Below are positions 7,452-11,586 of a stretch of 11,586 bases of DNA, piece by piece; positions within the stretch are counted from its first letter, which is position 1; each line of letters opens with the position of its first letter. This stretch comes from Bacteroidales bacterium. GTDB taxonomy: Bacteria > Bacteroidota > Bacteroidia > Bacteroidales > UBA12077. Below the pieces are notes generated by a model. It had not been told where the DNA came from and ran no database searches. It saw only the letters and a list, made by a program, of their open reading frames with translations. The stretch lies in assembly GCA_030600865.1 (NCBI GenBank), contig JAUVUS010000029.1:1-11586 (forward strand), read 5' to 3'. Both the position numbers and the translations under genes were made by a program.

Positions 7452-9764
7452 TTATAATTCTTCAAATTCACTGATATTATTTGATATTTTTAAAATTTTC
7501 TTAACAACTCCGTTTTCATCCATAATAGGAGTATAAACCTCTACAAATATTATTTCTTTTCCATCAACAATAAATTTTGTTTTTTCTTTTTTTGTACCAC
7601 CCTTTATTAAATCGCTCCAGAATTTTTTATATTCAGTTTTCTGTTTTTTTGTAAATTCCATTTTATCGGAATGATGTGCTCCTACAACTTCCGAACGCTT
7701 TAAGTTTAGCAAGTTGATATAATTGTCATTTACTTTGGTAATTACACCTTCAGGATTATATTCGATAATGCAACTTGATTGCTCCAAAGCATGTAAAAAA
7801 CTTTCCATTTCAGCATTTTTGCGTCCTGCTTCTTCTTGTGTTGCTTGCAATTCTTCCATATTTTGACGCATTTCTTCTTCTTGAGCAGACATTTCTTCAG
7901 ATTGTTGCTGGGATTTTTCTAATAACTCATTTGTTTGAATACTTATTTTAACAGAAGACATGGTAGAAGCAATATCTTCAGCTACATTTTCTACAAATTC
8001 AATTTGATATTTTTCAAACTTTTTAAATGAGGCAATTTCAATTACTCCATAAACTTTATCTTCCATATTAAGAGGAACAACAAGTAAGGCGTTTGGATTT
8101 GCACCTCCCAAACCAGAAGTTATAGAAATGTATTCATCAGGAATATCTTCAATGTAGGTGGTTTCTTTTTCAATGGCAACTGAACCAACAATACCATCTC
8201 CGTATTCAATACGTTTTTCAATATGTTTTTCCCTGTCAAAGGCAAAAGCAGAAACTAAATCAAGAAATATATTATTTTTATCGTCATCGTTAAGCAAAAA
8301 TAAACCTCCCTGGTTTGCTTCAAGATAATAAACCAGATTTTTAATAATCTCATTAGAAAGTGTTTCCAGATTGTCATTATTTTGACGAAGAATATCGGCA
8401 AATTTTGCTAATCCCTCGTTTGTCCATCTGCGTTTTTGATCTTCAATTTTTCTTTTTTGTTCATCGTTTTGTGCTTTTCTGAGACTGTTGCGCATATCAA
8501 CAAGGGCAAGTCCCAATTTATCGTCATCGCTAAGCAAATTAAATTCATATTCGAGGTTTCCAGATCCTATATGATTAGCAAATTCGGTTTTTAAATTTAG
8601 TCCTTCAATAGATGTTTTCAGGGCTTTGGTCATTTCTTCAATTTCGTCTCCGGATTTAATATTTAAATCGAGTTTATGATCTGTTTTCCCTCTTGCGAGT
8701 TCTTTTAGGAACTCGGTTATTTTTTGTATCGGGTCTGATATGTTTTTGGTAATAATATAAATTACAAAGCTTAGAAGAAAAATGCCGATTACACCAACAA
8801 TTATTGAGATCATAAAGTTTCTGTCGGCTTGAGCCATAATTGAATTAACAGGCACGGAAACACCAAGGTACCATGGAGTATTGGTTCTCCCGATATTAAT
8901 TGGGGCAAAAGCGACATAATGCTTTTTTTCTTTGTCATCTATAGTTATTATATTAAAACTTTTTCCCTTTCCAATATTTTTAAATAAATCAAAATCATCT
9001 CCGGTTTTTAATGTAAATTCCGCAATTTGATTTAGTCGTTCTGTTTCAGGATGACCTACGAATTTACCTTCTTCATTCAATAAAAAAGCATAACTCCCGG
9101 GGAACTGAGACATATTAATGTTTTCAACCATTTTTTGAAACCTTTCCAATATAAGGTCAATACCAACCAGCCCGTGGTATTCATTATCAATTAAAATAGG
9201 TGTTATCAGGCTGGTCATTAGTTTAGATGTTTCGCCCTCATCTGTAAATAAGTCAAAATAAATTGGTAATACCATTTCTTTGGCTTGAGCTTTTATGTTG
9301 GCATAAACTTCAGGATCTCCATCTAAACTACGAATATCTTGTTTTTGAAAAACAGATCCATTTACACGCGAAAACACATTTGCCATACGTCCGGTAGGGT
9401 TTGTCCATGTATCGTCAATTTTATTTAACTCCCAGCTATCCCACAGTTTGTAAAAAACGGGATTGTCTCGATATATCTTATCATACATTTTAATAAACAA
9501 CGGATCCCATTGTTCTCTGGGCATATCTTGATATACTCGAAAAGCGGTAGCTAAAGTCCTGACAATTGCCATGTATTCATTCAAGTCAGTCTGTATTTTA
9601 AATGCAAATTTTTCAGCGTTTGAATTAACTAATTCAACAGAATCATTATAAGCTGTTTTTTTTGCAGTTACACTGATATAGCCGATTGCAATAACATATA
9701 TAGCAACTGATAGTGAAATTAAAAACAGTTGCATTTTGTTTTTCAAGCTTAGCTTAATTTTCAT
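7452..9764 (-). CDS. Transmembrane Cache-HAMP-GAF-PAS receptor without output domain (array copy 3)
   Basis: A 770-residue paralogue, more distant from copies 1 and 2. TM1 about 11-31, double Cache about 35-315 (WDSWELNKID and RSLDGD conserved), TM2 about 320-339, HAMP 340-392, second HAMP-like unit about 392-430, GAF about 465-606, coiled coil 612-655 (SEEMSAQEEEMRQNMEELQ), PAS 657-768 with GAHHS (695-699). The GAF cysteine of the other copies is replaced (GSVAIEK instead of GTCAIEK). I chose the ATG at 9764 because it opens MKIKL like copies 1 and 2; an in-frame GTG three codons upstream (9773) would add MSD and is the less likely start. The 86-bp upstream gap, against 12 and 27 bp downstream, makes this the probable first gene of a three-gene unit. 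No output domain is present. Confidence 0.9.
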   Translation of the reverse strand: MKIKLSLKNKMQLFLISLSVAIYVIAIGYISVTAKKTAYNDSVELVNSNAEKFAFKIQTDLNEYMAIVRTLATAFRVYQDMPREQWDPLFIKMYDKIYRDNPVFYKLWDSWELNKIDDTWTNPTGRMANVFSRVNGSVFQKQDIRSLDGDPEVYANIKAQAKEMVLPIYFDLFTDEGETSKLMTSLITPILIDNEYHGLVGIDLILERFQKMVENINMSQFPGSYAFLLNEEGKFVGHPETERLNQIAEFTLKTGDDFDLFKNIGKGKSFNIITIDDKEKKHYVAFAPINIGRTNTPWYLGVSVPVNSIMAQADRNFMISIIVGVIGIFLLSFVIYIITKNISDPIQKITEFLKELARGKTDHKLDLNIKSGDEIEEMTKALKTSIEGLNLKTEFANHIGSGNLEYEFNLLSDDDKLGLALVDMRNSLRKAQNDEQKRKIEDQKRRWTNEGLAKFADILRQNNDNLETLSNEIIKNLVYYLEANQGGLFLLNDDDKNNIFLDLVSAFAFDREKHIEKRIEYGDGIVGSVAIEKETTYIEDIPDEYISITSGLGGANPNALLVVPLNMEDKVYGVIEIASFKKFEKYQIEFVENVAEDIASTMSSVKISIQTNELLEKSQQQSEEMSAQEEEMRQNMEELQATQEEAGRKNAEMESFLHALEQSSCIIEYNPEGVITKVNDNYINLLNLKRSEVVGAHHSDKMEFTKKQKTEYKKFWSDLIKGGTKKEKTKFIVDGKEIIFVEVYTPIMDENGVVKKILKISNNISEFEEL

Positions 9765-9850
9765 GTCGGACACTTTTTTATATTATAATAATTGACTTAA
9801 TATCTAAGACAAAATATAAATTATATATTTATGAAAATATCATAAAAGGG
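9765..9850 (-). promoter_or_regulatory. AT-rich spacer: possible internal promoter or weak terminator in the receptor array
   Basis: This 86-bp gap is the longest within the array. Just after the stop of the upstream receptor there is an A+T-only hairpin (TTTATGA/TCATAAA, 9828-9846), too weak to be a confident terminator. On the minus strand TATATTTTG (9818-9810) resembles the Bacteroidota -7 element TAnnTTTG but with an extra spacer base, and no TTTG box sits at the right distance upstream. A separate promoter for the three downstream genes is therefore possible but not shown. Confidence 0.3.
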
Positions 9851-11586
9851 TTATTTATAATCGTTAATATCTATTGCTAAAAATAAAATTTTCTCGAACT
9901 TTTCATTTATAAAAACAGGAATAAATGATGTTATTAATTTAAACTCACTTCCGGTTTTATTTTTTAAATACGTTATTTCTTGATGTGTTTTACCTTTCAT
10001 TACTGTATTTAGAATCTTTTGGAACTTAGCAAGATCTTTTTTGACCACAAATTCTTTTATTTCCATTCCAATGGCTTCATTTATGGTATATTTGAATTTT
10101 CTTAAAAACAGATCATTGGCATTTACCAGCGTTGCATCTAAACTAAATTCTGCTTTTAATAAAAACTGATCTACTCCATTAAGTATTCCGCTAAATTCTT
10201 CACCTTTCCTGGAAGATTCTTCTTGTGTTGCCTGAAGTTCTTCCATATTTTGTCTCATTTCTTCTTCATGGGCAGCCATTTCTTCTGCTTGTTGTTGCGA
10301 TTGTTCAAGCAGTTGTGATGTTCTTGTGTTAATGCGTACCGATTTTAAAGTTGAAGCAATACTTTCAGCAGCTTTCTCTGCAAATTCAATTTCATGTTTC
10401 TTAAATTTATTAAATGATGCCAGTTCAATAACACCGAGAATATCGTTTTCCATTTTTAATGGTACTAGCAATAAGCTATTTGGGTTAGCATTGCCTAAGC
10501 CGGAAGTTATCTGAATGTAATCTTGTGGAATTTCTGTTAAATAAATAGTGTTTTTTTCAGCAGCACATGTTCCAACGAGACCTTCTCCCAGTTCAACTTG
10601 TTTTTTAATAAACTTTTCTCTGTCGAAAGCGAAAGCTGATAATAAATCAAAAATAACAGTTGATTGTTCTTGATCGTTTAAAATAAACAACCCTCCCTGA
10701 TTAGCATCAAGATAATAAACAATATTTTTGATTATTTCATTAGCAAGAATATTTAAATCATCGTTGTTTTGTCTAAGTATTTCAGCAAATTTTGCCAATC
10801 CTTCATCAGTCCAACGGCGTTTTTGATCTTCAGTTTTTCGTTTTTCCTCTTCGGATCTTGCTTTTAAAAGACTATTGCGCATATTTATTAAGGATTGACC
10901 CAGCTCATCTTCATCACTAATTAGTTCCAGTTCATGATCAATATTACCTAATCCGATTTCGTTAGCAAACTCAGCCTTTTTATTTAAACCTCGGATAGAA
11001 GTATTTAAAGCCAAAGTCATTTCTCCCACTTCATCTTTAGTTTTTACTTCCGTAATTAAAGATTCGTCAATTTTGCCTTTTGCAAGGCTTTTAAGTATTT
11101 CTGTAACATTAATTATTGGCTCAGTAATATTTTTTGCAATAAACCAAATTACAAATGTTAATAATAGTAGTCCTATAAAACTTACAAATAAAGCTTTGTA
11201 TAAAATACTTTTGGCTTTGGATGTTATGACTTTTTTAGGAACAACAATGGCTAAGGACCAGGGTGTGGTTACATTTTCTACTTTTATAGGGGCAAAAACA
11301 TAAAAGTCTTTTTGATTGTTTTCATTTTTATAAGTAAATGAGAAATTGATTCCTGCTCGAACATTTTCTACTAATTTAAATTTTTCATTAAAATCAGGAT
11401 ATTCGTCACTTATTAATTTACCCATTAATTTTGAGTTAGGGTGAGAAACAAAAGTTCCGTTATTGGATAATAAAAAAGCATAACTTTTTTCGAAGGGCTT
11501 AATGTTTTCAATTATATCCTGGAAACGTTGTAAATCAAGATCTATACCGGCAAGACCAATAAAAGTATTACCCAATTTTATAGGAA
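9851..11586 (-). CDS. Cache-HAMP-GAF-PAS receptor, N-terminus beyond the window (array copy 4, promoter-proximal)
   Basis: This is the 3' part of a fourth paralogue. The frame stays open to the window edge: codons before the TTG at 11575 read ...Pro-Ile-Lys, matching the API..NGK of the other Cache domains, so that TTG is an internal leucine and roughly 190 N-terminal residues are missing. Numbered from that leucine: rest of the Cache domain 1-115 (GIDLDL, SYAFLLSNNG, TPWSLAIVVP), TM2 about 127-147, HAMP 148-199, second HAMP-like unit about 200-236, GAF about 270-412 with GTCAAEK, coiled coil 418-460, PAS about 461-572. The PAS is the odd part: it lacks the HHS and FWREL motifs of the other three copies and reads GMEIKEFVVKKD instead, so it may have lost or changed its cofactor or partner. 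No output domain follows. Confidence 0.9.
   Translation of the reverse strand, partial: PIKLGNTFIGLAGIDLDLQRFQDIIENIKPFEKSYAFLLSNNGTFVSHPNSKLMGKLISDEYPDFNEKFKLVENVRAGINFSFTYKNENNQKDFYVFAPIKVENVTTPWSLAIVVPKKVITSKAKSILYKALFVSFIGLLLLTFVIWFIAKNITEPIINVTEILKSLAKGKIDESLITEVKTKDEVGEMTLALNTSIRGLNKKAEFANEIGLGNIDHELELISDEDELGQSLINMRNSLLKARSEEEKRKTEDQKRRWTDEGLAKFAEILRQNNDDLNILANEIIKNIVYYLDANQGGLFILNDQEQSTVIFDLLSAFAFDREKFIKKQVELGEGLVGTCAAEKNTIYLTEIPQDYIQITSGLGNANPNSLLLVPLKMENDILGVIELASFNKFKKHEIEFAEKAAESIASTLKSVRINTRTSQLLEQSQQQAEEMAAHEEEMRQNMEELQATQEESSRKGEEFSGILNGVDQFLLKAEFSLDATLVNANDLFLRKFKYTINEAIGMEIKEFVVKKDLAKFQKILNTVMKGKTHQEITYLKNKTGSEFKLITSFIPVFINEKFEKILFLAIDINDYK

Noticed and set aside
2784..11586. 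Calling the receptors methyl-accepting chemotaxis proteins or histidine kinases
   Set aside because: Cache and HAMP are shared with those families, but the MCP signalling hairpin, the HisKA H-box and the HATPase motifs are all absent.
2784..11586. Long tandem repeats as a possible assembly duplication
   Set aside because: The four copies differ substantially in protein sequence, especially in the Cache domain, so they are real paralogues and not a repeated contig segment.
1..11586. CRISPR array, tRNA or rRNA genes
   Set aside because: No regularly spaced repeats with spacers and no tRNA- or rRNA-like conserved segments were seen.

Overview
The window looks like chromosomal DNA from a low-GC member of the Bacteroidota, probably a Bacteroidales/Marinilabiliales-type organism. 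The reasons are the strong A+T bias, the lack of Shine-Dalgarno sequences before most starts, a periplasmic TPR protein with a short signal peptide, a REP-associated transposase of the type common in this phylum, and a GAF/coiled-coil/PAS receptor family with the RRW.NEGLAKFADILRQNN signature that I associate with Bacteroidota. No RNA genes, CRISPR array or intact insertion sequence were seen.

Left part (1-2783, plus strand): a decayed REP-associated tyrosine transposase (RAYT) remnant with one near-perfect palindrome inside it and another across its stop codon; a small AlbA_2 (Schlafen-type) DNA-binding protein with a C-terminal winged-helix-like tail; about 300 bp of AT-rich intergenic DNA holding a 14-bp direct repeat; a secreted TPR protein; then two consecutive hairpins, each followed by a T-run, that separate the plus-strand genes from the convergent minus-strand block.

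Right part (2784-11586, minus strand): four tandem paralogous receptors, the first-transcribed one cut by the window edge. Each complete copy is about 770 residues: TM1, periplasmic double-Cache domain, TM2, HAMP, a second HAMP-like segment, GAF, a highly conserved coiled coil and a C-terminal PAS domain. None has a histidine kinase, GGDEF/EAL, SpoIIE phosphatase, adenylate cyclase or MCP signalling hairpin, so output must pass to partners in trans. Gaps of 12 and 27 bp suggest that the last three are one transcription unit. The gap after the fourth (first-transcribed) copy is 86 bp.

The two copies nearest the 3' end of the array are the most alike. Their HAMP and coiled-coil segments are almost unchanged while their ligand-binding Cache domains have diverged strongly. 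This is the pattern expected of an expanding set of receptors that sense different ligands but share one signalling apparatus. The array is the most interesting object in the window.
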